Origin: Acanthochlamys bracteata
Lineage: Eukaryota; Streptophyta; Magnoliopsida; Pandanales; Velloziaceae
Length of the DNA stretch: 64,000 nucleotides
NCBI GenBank assembly: GCA_019914995.1
Contig: CM034145.1
Location: 2,170,001-2,234,000, forward strand
Direction: 5' to 3'
The translations under genes and the position numbers were made by a program. Of the stretch, positions 23,690 to 36,245 are shown one piece after another. The notes under the pieces were generated by a model. The model was not told the origin of the DNA. It did not search any database and was given only the letters and a program-made list of their open reading frames with translations. Numbering within the stretch: the first letter of the stretch is position 1; each line of letters begins with the position of its first letter.

Positions 23690-24797
23690 GCAAAAATATC
23701 ATTAATGCCCAACTTGCTCAGTGAGTTATGAAAGATTTTGTTTGAAACTCCTTTTGTCAATATATCTGCTAACTGTGCCTCTGAAGTCACAAAAGGTAAC
23801 TCAATTAATTTTGAATCCAGTTTCTCTTTGATGAAGTGTCGATCCACCTCAACATGCTTGGTGCGATCATGCTGTACTGAATTATGAGCAATATTTATTG
23901 CAGTCTTATTATCACAAAATAGCTTCATAGAACTCCTTTGAGGAAAACCAAACTCTGTCAATAATATTCGAGGCCATAAAAGTTCACAAACTCTATGTGT
24001 CATTCCTATATATTCAGCTTCAGTAGAAGATCGAGCAACTATTTTTTGTTTCTTACTCCTCCATGTGACTAGATTACCTCCAACAAATGTAAAATAGCTA
24101 GATGTAGAGCGTCTATCTGTCTTATCTCCTGCCCAGTCTGCATCAGTATATCCATCTATATTCAGATGATTATGTTTTATAAATAATAATCCTCTGCCTG
24201 GTGAAGATTTCAAGTATATCAGAATTCTGTTTACAGCTTCCATATGATCAACACTTGGAGAATGCATAAACTGACTGACAACGCTAACAGCATATGCTAT
24301 ATCAGGACGAGTATGTGATAAATAAATCAACCTACCACTAATCCTTGATATTTGTTCTTAGCTACTGGCACTTGATTAGGGAGCTCTGCTAAGTTATGAT
24401 TCTCAATGATAGGTGTGTCGGCAGGTTTGCAATCGAATGTTCCTGTCTCAGATAATAAGTCAAGGACATATTTTTTTTGTGATAGAAAAATACCTTTCTT
24501 AGATCTGGCCACTTCAATGCCCAAAAAATATTTCAACTCTTCAAGTTCTTTCATCTCGAATTCAGAGGCTAGATATGTCTTCAATTTCCGAATTTCTTCA
24601 TGATTATTACCTGTAACAATCATATCATCAACATAAATTATCAAAGCAGTTACCTTATCATTCTGGTTCTTCAAGAATAATGTATGATCAGCATTATTCT
24701 GTCGGTAACCATATCTGCTTAAGGCTTGACTAAATCTACCAAACCATGCTTCCGACCAAGACAACCGTACACAATTTGATTTAGCTTTCGTTAGCAT
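23690..24797 (-). pseudogene. Copia reverse transcriptase C-terminal half and RNase H (5'-truncated)
   Basis: Two overlapping frames, 24797-24327 and 24330-23680, together give the end of a Copia polyprotein. The first has YGYRQNNADHTLF, the catalytic box ALIIYVDDMIVTG and EELKYFLGIEVARS. The second has YLSHTRPDIAYAVSVVSQFM, DADWAGDKTDRRSTSSY, ARSSTEAEY, LFCDNKTAINIAHN and QLADILTKGV. Both are open, with a single frameshift at 24327-24330, so decay is recent. Gag, protease, integrase and the first part of reverse transcriptase are absent, with the sequence breaking off near 24800. Confidence 0.9.
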
Positions 24798-24829
24798 GCT
24801 TCTTTATTGAATATGCCTGTATGCACGTT

Positions 24830-26384
24830 AAGTGGTACGAAGGACTTGAGTTCGGGCGGTGCGGCTTAGAGTTGATGGTTGGTACAACTATTTGCTTAGA
24901 CTATATATATTTTCCTCCTAAATTAACGTTAGGCTTTCGACACAGATAGCATTTGTTTTGAAAATTCTGGCGTACTTTACCATTCTCGTTACATATTATG
25001 ATTTATCCTTCATAATACATATGTCTGTACATGTTTATGTTTAATTGACATCATGTTTACATTTATTACTAGTATGTTCATATATTATAGGCTATGTGGC
25101 ATAATTAGGAGAATATTTTAAAATACGTGTCAATATTTATATTTCAAATATGCAATATACATGTCAATATTTTTTCTTTCATATACGCATAAGTATAATC
25201 ATGATAGCATTGAAGGGATTAGGCATAGCATGTTCATTGAATGAAAACCTATTGTGTTGTATCTACTTGTTAGGAACTTCATTAGTATGGAACAATGCAG
25301 AATCTGACAAGTATTGTAATAACCTATTATATTATATATGTTTGAATGAGATATTGATACGGTGGGTCTCATGAGATACTATGCACCGAGATATATGGAT
25401 AGTCGATGGGTCTCAGAACATACTGGGCATCGAATTATGAAATATGAATTACCGATAGGTTCCATGACATACTGAGCACCGAACTTGCTTGTGGCTTTGA
25501 TATATATAAAGGTATTACGTATGTATACTTGTATGATATACCTGATAGCGTGATGTGAGTTGAAGATGTGATCTCACTCGATCGCCTATCTTGTATGACT
25601 CTTACACTTGATGCATTCGCATACATCATTACATATACTTATTTGCATGGGTGCACTATGTATATGTATATATATTATAGCCTTGAACGTGTCCAATAAC
25701 ATTGTTTTATATTATCGTATATCTCTGCTAAGAACTGAATCGGTATGAGACGATTCAGGATTTAGTAGAATCTGATCTGATTTATCGTTGCATCTGCTCT
25801 ATTTAGATAGTATTATAATGCCTACTTAATGCATTAGCTATCTAAATTGGGCATTCTACTGTTTTACCTTACTGAGACTGGGCTCACCCTCTTTTCTCTT
25901 CTTTGGCCTCCTCCAGATAGGTCAGAGGCTAGCGGACACCGATTAGATTCTATATTATTGGACCGAGAGCGTACGGATGGTATTCTATAAATCTTTTGGC
26001 ATGTAGTTAGCTTTGTAATCCTTGAAGGGTATTGACTTTTTTTATACTTTATTGTATGTAGTATTGCGATGGTATTTATTTTGGATTGTAATAGATGTTA
26101 CGGCTACTGGTACCCATTAGTGGTATTTTGTTTGTAAAATAATTTTTATGCTGGTCGTTTTTTTTGTTTTGGATTTTTGATGATAAGTATAATTATTATT
26201 ACTTGTACAGGTTCTTCCTATTAAGTTTTTAGTGAAGAAAATGTCGAAATTTTCTTGAATACGGGCAAGTTAGCTTTATTGAGTTTTGGATTAGGCTTAC
26301 TGGATTGGGCCGAATTTGGGCCTTGTCTGGACTTGGTTTAGTCCAGTACCAGTTAGGGTCTAGTTTTGGGTCTTGACAGATACG
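24830..26384. repeat. LTR-like dispersed repeat (probably Ty3/Gypsy)
   Basis: No coding content. The part from about 25710 to 25930 is similar to 55297-55520 (both contain CTGCTAAGAACT, TCGGTATG(A/G)GACGATTCAG, AATGCATTAG and TTCTTTGGCCTC). The right edge GGGTCTTGACA recalls the end of plant Gypsy LTRs. The left boundary is unclear because it runs into the truncated Copia fragment. Assignment to Gypsy is inference. Confidence 0.4.
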
Positions 26385-26385
26385 G

Positions 26386-29300
26386 AAGGAAGAACCATTC
26401 TCAAACCTTAAACGAAATACATCGATGAAGACAGCAGAGCTATGTCACTTAATGATAGGGTAATGAACTTACACTATTGCGCACTTTATTCAAGTGAGTT
26501 CAACCGAATATGATCCTACAGTACAACCAAGGAGATTTGGGACCAACTGAAAGTAATGCATGAAGTAACTACTCAAGTTAAAAAAAATCAGGGTAAAGCT
26601 ACTAATGCATAACTACGAAAATTTCAAAATGAACAATGGTGAATATATTACTTAAATCTATACTAGATTCACTAACATTATAAACTCTTTGAAGAATTTA
26701 TAAAAAGTCTTCAAATTATAAAAAACTCAAGTGGAAGATACTCAAACCTGTACTGCCTACTTTTGCATCTAAAGTTGATGAATTAAGGAAAACCCAAACT
26801 TTTCTCAGATGACACTGAATGAACTCATAGGCAAGTTAAAGGTAAAAAAAACTGATGATTGTCCTGAAGTGATTGCTTTCAAGAGCACTGTCTCCTACAA
26901 AAGAATAAATTCAAGAAAAAAAAAAAACAATGAAGAATTCCAACATAGAGATGACAACTCTGAAGGTAACTGCTACCATTGTAAGAAGACTGGACACTTT
27001 GAAATGAATGCACTCCTCTAAAGAAGACTAGAGGAAAGGATTTGAATAGAAATAAGACAATGGCTGCTTGGAGTGATAAGAATGAAACATTATCAGAAGA
27101 AAGTTAGATTGAAGCTGCAAATCAAGACGAGATCAATATCTGTTTGTTGGCTAATAGTGAACATCTAAGTGAAATAAATTCATCTGATTGTGATACTGAT
27201 GATGATTTGCAAATTATTTTGATAATATCTAGATGTAAAGACAAAAAAAAACACAATTAGACTAAGCATGTGATCAATTGAGCAAGGAAATACTTACCTT
27301 TAAAATTGCTTTAGATGAGCCATCGTATATTCGTCAGCATCTCGATTCTGTAAGTATCTCCTCATCCAGCAAACAGACACATAGTATTGTCTTCAATAGT
27401 CAGTATATTGTTGATGAGTCTTGCTCCTTAAATCTACTTCAAAATATTTTTATTGTCATAGAAAAGGACATAACATAAATTCATGTTAGTATAAAAAGAT
27501 TACAAACAAAATTAAAATAATTTGAGTTTTAAAAGGAACCACTAGTAGCACTAACTCTCTATGACCGAAAGTAATTTAGGTACCTAAACATTAAATTTTT
27601 CATTGTAGGGAAAAAAAGATGGTACATGGATAATGGCTGCTCCAAACACATAACAGGAAATGCCAAATTAATGTTTTACTTATTTGTAAGAACACTCTAG
27701 TGGAAATGTAAATCTTGATGATAACAAAAAATGTAAACTAGTAGCATTGTAAAATTGGAAACACTTTTTTTCTCTATATTGATAATATCTTACATGTACA
27801 AGGACTGAAGTACAATCGGCTAAGCATAAGTTAACTATGTTACAATAATTTTTAACTTTAATAACCAATTCTATTCAATCATCAATATGAATTCTAAAAA
27901 GGTAGTCCTATATGGCACGAGAGAAGGTATGTATATGTGCTATATATTGATGAACATCCTAACCCCAAAATCTGTGCACATTGACATGCGGGGGCCAGCA
28001 ATGGCATTTGCCCGTAAGAAAATCAAATCAATTAGTTGTTGACGAGATCAAAAGAGGGCATTCAAAGAGGCCAACCTCTTCGGGTGGGTCTCTTCTCGGC
28101 AATCAGGATTTTGCTTGCTAGTCAAAAGAAAAACACTTGGCTGTGGCACACTTGACTTGATCACTGTAGCATAAAAAATTTGCCTAAATTTTAAAGTTCA
28201 ATATAATGAAAGGCTTACCTGAAACAACCTTCAAACTTGAAAACTTTGTGACACATGCATGAGAGGCAAACAGGTTAAATCATCATTCAAATATAAATAG
28301 GTTGTCTCAACAAAAAGGTCACTCTAGCTGTTGCATATGGACCTGCTATTTAGATCTTCACGTGTTGCAAGTTTGGGACGCAAGTAATACTGTCTAGTCA
28401 TTGTGATGATTACACCTGTTTCTGCTTGGTACATTTTCTTACATACAAGAAAGATGCATTAAAAGATTTTTCAATCTTTTTCAAGAAAAATTACAAAAAT
28501 AAACTTGATTTCAAAATCATTTTATTTTATAGTGATCATAACAATGAATCTCAAATATTGTACTTTGATAAATTTTGTGATTCAAATGGTGTAGTTCATA
28601 ATTTCTCTAACCCTAGAACCCCTCAAAAAAATGGACTTGTTTAAAAAAAAATATGGAGCTAATGGAAATGGCAAGAATCATGTTGCTTGAACAAATTTTA
28701 CCAAAATAGTTTTAGGCTAAAGCTATAAGCACTGCATGCTACATCATCAATCGTGAATTCATTAAGCAAATCCTTAAGAAAACTCTTATGAGGTTCTGAA
28801 AGGTAGAAAGCCTAACATTGCATACATGATGTTTTGGTTGCAAATATTTTACGTTAAATAATGGAAAGAACAGCCTTGAAAAAATTGGCCAAGAGTGATC
28901 AAGGTATTTTCTGAAATACTCTTCAACTCTAAGGTATATATGGTGTTTAACAAAAGCACCTTAACTTTTGAAAAGTCTCTTTATGTTATTTTTAGTGAAA
29001 CTAACAGTGGGTCATAAAAAATGTCAAATTTGGATGAAGGGCTAGATGCTGACAGAGAAGATATCTTCATTTTAGTTGGACGGCAACTCATTGTCCTAAA
29101 GGAAGATGCGGATGATGACCAACCGGATGCAATAATATCGAGAATGAAAAAAACTTTGATGAACTACGAGGTCATATAGAAACTAATGAAATAGGCCAAG
29201 ACCATTCCAACACAGGTCAAGTCGCTGACAAGAAAATATAATAGGTAATGTAGATGAATGCATAAAAACAAGATCATATATCGAAGGTAACTTCATTGAA

Positions 29301-29645
29301 TACATAGCCTTCGTTTCTAATCCAACAAACATTTTGAACCAAAATGTTTGTTGGATTGTTTCTATGTAAGAGGAATTAAATCAAATTGAACAAATTAACA
29401 TATGACATTTAGTTAGTAAACTAGCTCATAAATTCATCATATGAACTAATCGATTTTTAGAAAAAAATGGAAATAATTTTAGAAACAAAGATAGGTTGAT
29501 AGAAAAAAGATACAACCAGAAAAAAGATATTTAATTTGATGAGACATATGCCACGGTTGCTCGTCTTGAAGCTATAAGAATATTATTTCTATTTGCATAT
29601 TATAAATATTTTAAATTTTTTCAAATAGATGTTAAAAGTACATAT
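26386..29645 (+). pseudogene. SIRE-like Copia gag-pol relic, plus strand (3'-truncated)
   Basis: Decayed relative of the minus-strand element at 3360-8966. Gag pieces near 26430-26580 read RAMSLNDRVMNL and TTKEIWDQLKVMHE. 26809-27021 reads MTLNELIGKLK and a CCHC-like YHCKKTGHFE. Integrase is seen at 28426-28644 (FDKFCDSNGVVHNFSNPRTPQKNG), followed by the post-integrase linker. The start of reverse transcriptase is at about 29535-29640 ([18 protein letters not shown]). It stops just after the FQIDVKS motif near 29640, where a different Copia element begins. Stops and frameshifts are frequent. Confidence 0.75.
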
Positions 29646-29699
29646 TTTTAAATGGTTTTCTTACCAATCTTGGCACAAAAATGGATGTTATAAGAGGAT

Positions 29700-32600
29700 T
29701 ATGCTTCGAAATACTGGCACAAAAATGAAAATCTTACCAATCTTACCGAAGCAACAAATCATGTGGGTAATACCTCTACATTTCTTCTTGCTAATAATGA
29801 TTCAAGTATTCACAATAATGCATAGTATTTTGATTCGAGTGCTAGTAACCACATGTGTAGAAAGAAATAACTTTTTATGAAACTCATAGAATGTGTTAAT
29901 GGAATCGTGAGCTTGAGAGATTCCTCAAAACTCCCAATTGAAGGTAAAGGGAAGATCAAAATCTACCAAATGGATTGCAAGCCATAATATATTTTCGACG
30001 TTTATTATACTCCTAATACAAAAAGCAATATTTTTAGCATCGACCAATTATTCGAAAAGGGTTACAAAGTTCATACGGGAAACAACCATCTTTGGTTGGA
30101 AAATTCAAATAGAGGTCTCATAACTTGTGTTAAGATGACAATGAATCGTTGTTTCCCTAACATCTAAATACGAGAGTTGACAAATATTTTCAAGGACTCG
30201 TGCAGAATGAGTCATGCAGATTGCATCTTCGTTTTGACCATTTGAACTTTAATGGCTTGAAGTTATTATCTATGACTGGTATTGTTCGAGGCCTACCAAT
30301 AATTGAACCACATAATATATATGCGAAGGATGTGTAATTGGCAAGCAACCACAACTTTCTTTTCCTAATAGAAAATCATGGAGAGTAGAGGCACCATTAC
30401 AACTTATTCATATCAACATCTGTAGGCTATTTGACCCTGTCTTTTTGGGAGATAACGAATATTATTACCTTCGTTGATGACTTTAATAGAAAGTTATGGG
30501 TATATTTTCTTAAAGAGAAGTCTGATATCTTTTTCACTTTAAATATTTTACAGCTCTTGTTGAAAGGAAGAGTGGCCACAAGATAAAAATTCTCCGATCT
30601 GACAGAGGTGGTAAGCACACCTCAAATATATTTCAAAACTATTGAAGTGAATAAGGTATAAAAACGTAGTTTATTACTGTCTCCAAACCACAGCAAAACG
30701 ACATCGAAGAAAGAAAGAGTAGAACCATCCTCAACATAACAAAAACTATGATCAAAGAAAAGGAATTGGCGGATCAATTCTGGGCAGAAGCCGTGGCGTG
30801 TTCAGCTTATTTGCTTGATCGATGTCCTACAAAGATGGTGAAGAATAAGACACCTCAAAAGGCGTGGAGCGAATTTAAGCCAAATGTCGCACACTTAATA
30901 ATTTTTGGGTGCATTGCATATGCCCAAGTACTTGAAAACAAAAGAAAAAAGCTTGAAGATCGTGGTGAAAAATGCATCTTCATCGGATATAGCGAGAAGT
31001 CAAAAATATATAAGCTCTACAATCCACTAACCAAAAAATTAGTGATTAGTAAAGACGTTATGCTTAGTGATGAACATGTACGGAACCGCAGTGAACAAAT
31101 TTTCAAAAAACATTTAGTGGTAGATGAATCTGATGAGCCCCTACATGAGGTACCACCACTAACAACACTCATATCTACTCAACATACTACACTTTCTTTT
31201 ATTAGAGATTCTTCATCTTATGGAAAAAGTAGTAATAGCGGATCTTCTACGCAACGGAGTTCTATCAAAATCAGAAGTTTTAGGGAGATCTATGAGCAGA
31301 TAGATGAAGACGGTGAGTCTAATCTTTCTAGCTATATGCTGATCATGAACCTCTCATATTCGAACAAGCTGTAAAAGAGAACTGTTGGCGATTAGCAATG
31401 GAGGAGGAGATCCAAACTATAGAAAAGAATGACGCCTAATAGTTGACAACACTTCCCAAAATCATAAAGCAATATGTGTTAAATGGGTATACAAAATTAA
31501 GGGCACTGCTGATGGCGATGTTAATCGGTACAAGACTAGACTTGTAGCGAAGTGTTAAAAACAAAAAATACGGCATCTAATATGCAGAAGTCTTTGCACA
31601 AGTTGCTCGACTTGATACTGTAAAGCTATTAATATATTCTACAACTCATCATAGATAGAAGATATATCATCTAGATATCAAGTCAGTATTCTCCAATAGT
31701 ATTCTTGAAGAAGAGGTATACATCCAGCAACCAAAAGGTTCTCAAGTGAAAGGGTAAGAAGACAAGGTATATCGATTAAAGAAAACTTTGTACGGATTGA
31801 AGCAAGCACCACGAGCGTGGAATTGTCGAATGGATGGTTATTTTCATCAAAATGGCTTCATCAAATATCCTTATGAGCATGTCATTTATATGAAGAGGAA
31901 CCACAAAGGCGAGTTTCTAATTATTTGTCTTAATATTGATGATTTGTTGTATATGAAAAATAGCCTTGAGATGCTTCAAGAATTAAAAAATGATATTCAA
32001 AGAATTCGAGATGACGGATAATGATTTCCTTACTGTCGAAGTAAAACAACAAGAAGATAGGATATTTATATCTCAAAAGAAGTACATAAAGGAGATCCTA
32101 AAGAAGTTCAAGATGAACAATTATAATCCGGTGAACATTCCAATTGCCACAGAAACAAAGCTATTAAAAGAAGGAATGGAGATTAAGTTAACTCAACTCT
32201 TTTCAAAAATCTTGTTGGTAGTTTGAGGTATTTGACGATCACAAGGCCAAATATTGTTTATGCAATTGGATTTATGAGTCGCTATATGAAGACACAAAAG
32301 GAGTTTCATTGGTTAGCTGCGAAGAGGATTTTAAGGTACACCAAAGGCTCACTCAATTTTGGTCTATTTTATACTTATGGTGAACCTGCAGAATTAGTAA
32401 GCTATTCAGATAGTGATTGGGGTGGTGACTAAGATGAGAGAAAAAGTACAACATTATATGTTTTTTACTTTAGATCAACTGCATTTTTATAGAAATCAAA
32501 TAAGCAAAGTATTGTGGCTTTATCTTCATGCGAAGCAGAATAGGTTGCAGCAGCATATACAGTGTGTGAAACAATTTGGTTGAGTAATATGTTAAAAGAA

Positions 32601-32868
32601 TTGAATCGTCCACAAGAAAAATCAATAAGAATATTGGTTTATAATCAGTTAGGTATATAACTTGCAAAGAATTCAGCACATTATAGAAGAAGCAAACACA
32701 TAGATACACTTTCACTTTCTCAAAAACCATATAAAGCAGAATACCATACAGTTTGAGTATTGTCATATTATGGAGCAAGTAGTAGATATTTTAACTAAAT
32801 ATTTTCCAATTGAACATTTCAAAAGGCTAAGAAAATGCTCGGTATAAAAAAAGTTTTGATTTGAGGGG
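29700..32868 (+). pseudogene. Second plus-strand Copia pol (Tnt1-94-like), 5'-truncated
   Basis: Pol of a different Copia lineage from the one it abuts. Order seen: protease remnant near 29830 (DSSASNHMCRKK, where D-S-G is D-S-S), GAG-pre-integrase (29930-30340, with KSNIFSIDQLFEKGY), integrase core and C-terminus (30440-31374; FWAEAVACSAYLLDRCPTKM and KCIFIGYSEKSKIYKLYNP), reverse transcriptase (31380-32226; LYGLKQAPRAWN and ICLNIDDLLYMKN), RNase H (32223-32860; ITRPNIVYAIGFMSRYM and SYSDSDWGGD). The catalytic box is NIDD where YVDD is usual. Several frames and many stops. It ends in a polypurine tract (TTTGAGGGGGTG) before the LTR at 32872. Confidence 0.85.
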
Positions 32869-32871
32869 GTG

Positions 32872-33200
32872 TGTCGAAATATCAAATCAAAACTCATGTA
32901 TTCATGTGAGAGTTTCTCAAAGCATTGAAGAAAGAAAGTGGCTATGATAGTAGATAGCACATAAGTTACTTAGAAGAATTAGTGGGTGAGTTAAAATGTT
33001 AGTAATGGTTATAAGTTTAATTTTATTTAATGTCTTAGTTAATATAATGGTTGGTTGTAATGCGATATAAGGATGCTTATAGCATGTTGTTTTGCATCAA
33101 GTAAAAATAATAAAAATTTTCAAAAGAAAAGTTATTTTCTAAAGAAAGCTTCCAATTTTTCTACTTATACAATTCTAAGTTCATAAACTTAGAACCAACA
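32872..33200 (+). repeat. 3' LTR of the second plus-strand Copia element
   Basis: 329 bp, TGTCGAAATATC to AGAACCAACA, directly after the polypurine tract. It contains a TATA-like GATATAAGG near 33064. No matching 5' LTR is found, because the element's left part is lost. Confidence 0.75.
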
Positions 33201-33219
33201 GGTCAACCATGGAGGTGCA

Positions 33220-36063
33220 CGATTTCATTTACGAAAAAGAACAGTAATGATTAAAGTAGAGTTGGGGGTGCTTCAATGAAACGAAGTGAGCATATTCGGA
33301 AAGCTAGTGAACGACCTACATACAATGACATCTTTGCCTTACACCACAGTAAGTTATCAATAAAATCAATAAAATGTATGTCCATATCTTGTTGGGGATT
33401 GGCTAAGGATGAACAACCGGGCAGCTCGAAGTGTCTTTGACTTAGCCCGAACACATGTGACACATGTAGCTATATGCTTTGTATATCCATGGAGAGGCCC
33501 TTCAAGTAGAATTGGCCAGAAAGGCATTTTTAGTTCCTCCATATCTAACTTGAGCTAGAATTATGAGCCTCGAATAATAATATATTCAAAGAGACTGGGC
33601 ATTTGACATGAAAACTTGGCCTTTTTGCAGGATGAGCCTTATTTCCCTCGATGATTCGATGTTAGAAGAGTCTTTAAGAGTCGTCCTCATGTTAGGCATG
33701 TCTTAAATCATCTCAAAGGAAAGACAGAAGGGTGGTAAGAGCGGACAGAGAATGGTCTATGCTTTAGGACAAAGCATTGGTGGATAATGTTGTGCTTGCT
33801 CTCTCAATATTCAGTCTTATAGTTATATCCCAATATTTTGATAAGCCATTTTAGTTGATCCAGTGAAGACAACCATTGTTCAAGTATGGATGACGACGCA
33901 AGTATGGATGGATGCCAGCACTGTACAATAGGAACTAATGCCATCAATTTTTTTTTTTTGTAAGTTGTCTTTGTCGACGCAGTAGGAGAGAGAGCCTTTG
34001 TGGAGTAAGCTATGGGACGATTAGCTTTAGTAATGATAGTTCCAATATGTTTGTTTCAAGCGTCAACTTTGACGATGAAGCAAGCACTAGAGTTCTTGTC
34101 ATGGTTGCCTTGGGCCGACTGAAGGCATCATCCCAGTAGCAATCTATGTGTAGGAATCCATTTTCGTTAGGAGGTCAAAGAGGCATCGATGTTACCATAG
34201 TCCTTAACAAAGAGTTAATAATAGCCCATCAACCTATGAAATCCGCATAATGTGGTCAGTGAGGTTGGTATTGGCAATTATAACATACCTCAATCTTAGA
34301 AAGGTCGGCGGCGATACTATCTTCGGAGCAAAACAATGCATCCCAAGTATTCCAGTTGGCAGCAACCAAATCGACACTTATTGCGGTTTCCATACAATCT
34401 TGCTTGGACGTAAGATGGAGAAGACTGTTTCTAGATACACCAAGTGTTCCTGCTAATACTTGATGTAAATCAAAATTTCATAAAAATGAAAGAGACAAAC
34501 CATCACAAGTGAGGCAGAATAAGTCATCCATTAATGACCGAATGGTTGCCAAAGTATTTGTTAACCCAAATGGCATCATCAAATTTGTAAACCCGTCATG
34601 GGCACGGAAGATAGTCTTGTGGATGTCGTCATCTTTTACATGAATTTGATGATAGCTTGATGTGTTGAGCTTGGAAAAACATTGTGCCATGTAGCTCATC
34701 TAAAAGCTCGTCAATCATTGGAATTGAAAATTTATCCTTCACGATAACATCATTTAATGACCTATGTCGATACAAAATTTGCAAGAACCGTTTGTTTTTT
34801 TTTCCTTAACAAGCAACATCGCCAATGAAAACGCTGAAGAGATTGGGTTAGTGATTCCTTACGACAACATCTCCTTAACGGTATGCTCAATTTATGCTTT
34901 CTATATATGAGGGTACTAATAAGGTTGAATATTTAAAGGGGCGCCCAGGCAGTACAAGGATACTTTGATCATGCAATAGCCTAGGTGGATACCCAATATA
35001 GACTGCAAAAGCGAGTTATGTTTGGAGGGTAGTGACTGCAAGTCGTCGGGTAGTGGTATGGATTATTCTATTGGTCAGTACAGGAGATTTCAAGCAGCCG
35101 TATGGAGCACAAGTTAGAGCCAGGGAAATGGCTAGTTAACTGAGACACGTCGCCTTCGTGAATATCTTTCAGCACAAAATTTTGGTTACATAGGGTGAAA
35201 TGCATTTCAGTGCTGCAATAGTTACACAAGATATCACCTAAACTTTAATCTATTGAATTCTCAAGACAAGGTCTATCAAGGGAAGAATAAGCATCAACAA
35301 TATGATCCACACCTTGCACTTCTAGAGGTGCAGCAAGAAATTCAATGGAGTAAGGGAAGCCATCAACAAGCTCAATTTCAAAGGACTGATAGTAATGAGT
35401 GGTAACGCAAGTTTTTGACTAGCCTTTCTGCAATAAAGTTGTGAGTGCTTACAGTATCAATTAGAATAAATAACTGTTGCTTTGTAATCATGTTGATATT
35501 GCATTAGATTTGAGGGCCAACAAGAGGGATAAGGTTTAAACATCTTCTATAACATGGGTGTCTAGCGCCTCTATTGTTGGCTCATCATCTTAGTCAAGTA
35601 CCACATCGCCGCAATTGAGTACAACCTGCTAGCACACTTATGCCCTCTAGTGTATTTTATCTCGCAATACCAACACAACCCTTATGCTTTTGCGAGTACT
35701 GATGTCAACTAAATAGAGGATTATACTGCAAGTTGACTGCTTCGATTGATTACTTTTAGAGGTATTCGTTGCTGCAAATAGTACAGTAGGTAAAGGCGTT
35801 TGTAAACGCAATACTGTTGCGATGCGACTATAGGAAAACCTAGATGAACGTATCATTGGAGATTTATAGTGTTCCTCTTTATCACACATATGATGAGCAA
35901 GCTTGTATTGTGTTTGTAAATCTTTTGATTTTCTGCTCATTACCTCTAAAGAAATCCAACGAGATAGTCTGACATAAAAATGGCCAATAAGGTCCTCTTC
36001 GTTGGTGAAGGGCAGCCTTAAGCGTAAATCTTCGAAGGCTTTTGATAGCCAAAGAGGGAACAT
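33220..36063 (-). pseudogene. Ty3/Gypsy gag-pol relic
   Basis: Read right to left. Gag lies in 36063-35647 (FPLWLSKAFEDLRLRLPF, YKLAHHMCDKEEH). A retropepsin-like LFILIDTVSTHNFIAERL is near 35400-35480, with D-T-V where the catalytic D-S/T-G is expected. Reverse transcriptase lies in about 34790-34478, with VKDKFSIPMIDELLDELHG, FSKLNTSSYHQIHVKDDDI and MMPFGLTN, the order typical of Ty3/Gypsy. An integrase-like region lies at 33463-33251. The reverse-transcriptase YxDD box is not clear. Stops and frame changes are abundant. It is bounded on the right by a Copia LTR at 36118. Confidence 0.75.
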
Positions 36064-36117
36064 GTTTTCTGTGTTGTTTCAATGAGTAGCTAGATTCTTG
36101 AAAGTGGATGAACCAAT

Positions 36118-36245
36118 TGAATGATAAAATCACAAATTGATTTCTCAATAAAAGAAGTACAATATATATATGGTACAAAAAATCTAAATTAGGAAGAATA
36201 TCTAATATCTAAACTAAGAAAGAAATATAATTAAATATTTCAACA
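36118..36245 (-). repeat. 3' LTR of a minus-strand Copia element (128 bp)
   Basis: Plus-strand TGAATGATAA to ATTTCAACA. Next to it is CTCCTCCTC, a polypurine tract on the minus strand (GAGGAGGAG). Very short for a Copia LTR. Internal sequence ending at this LTR (CATACATGCCCAACTTGTC) resembles that beside the LTR at 23483. Confidence 0.65.
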
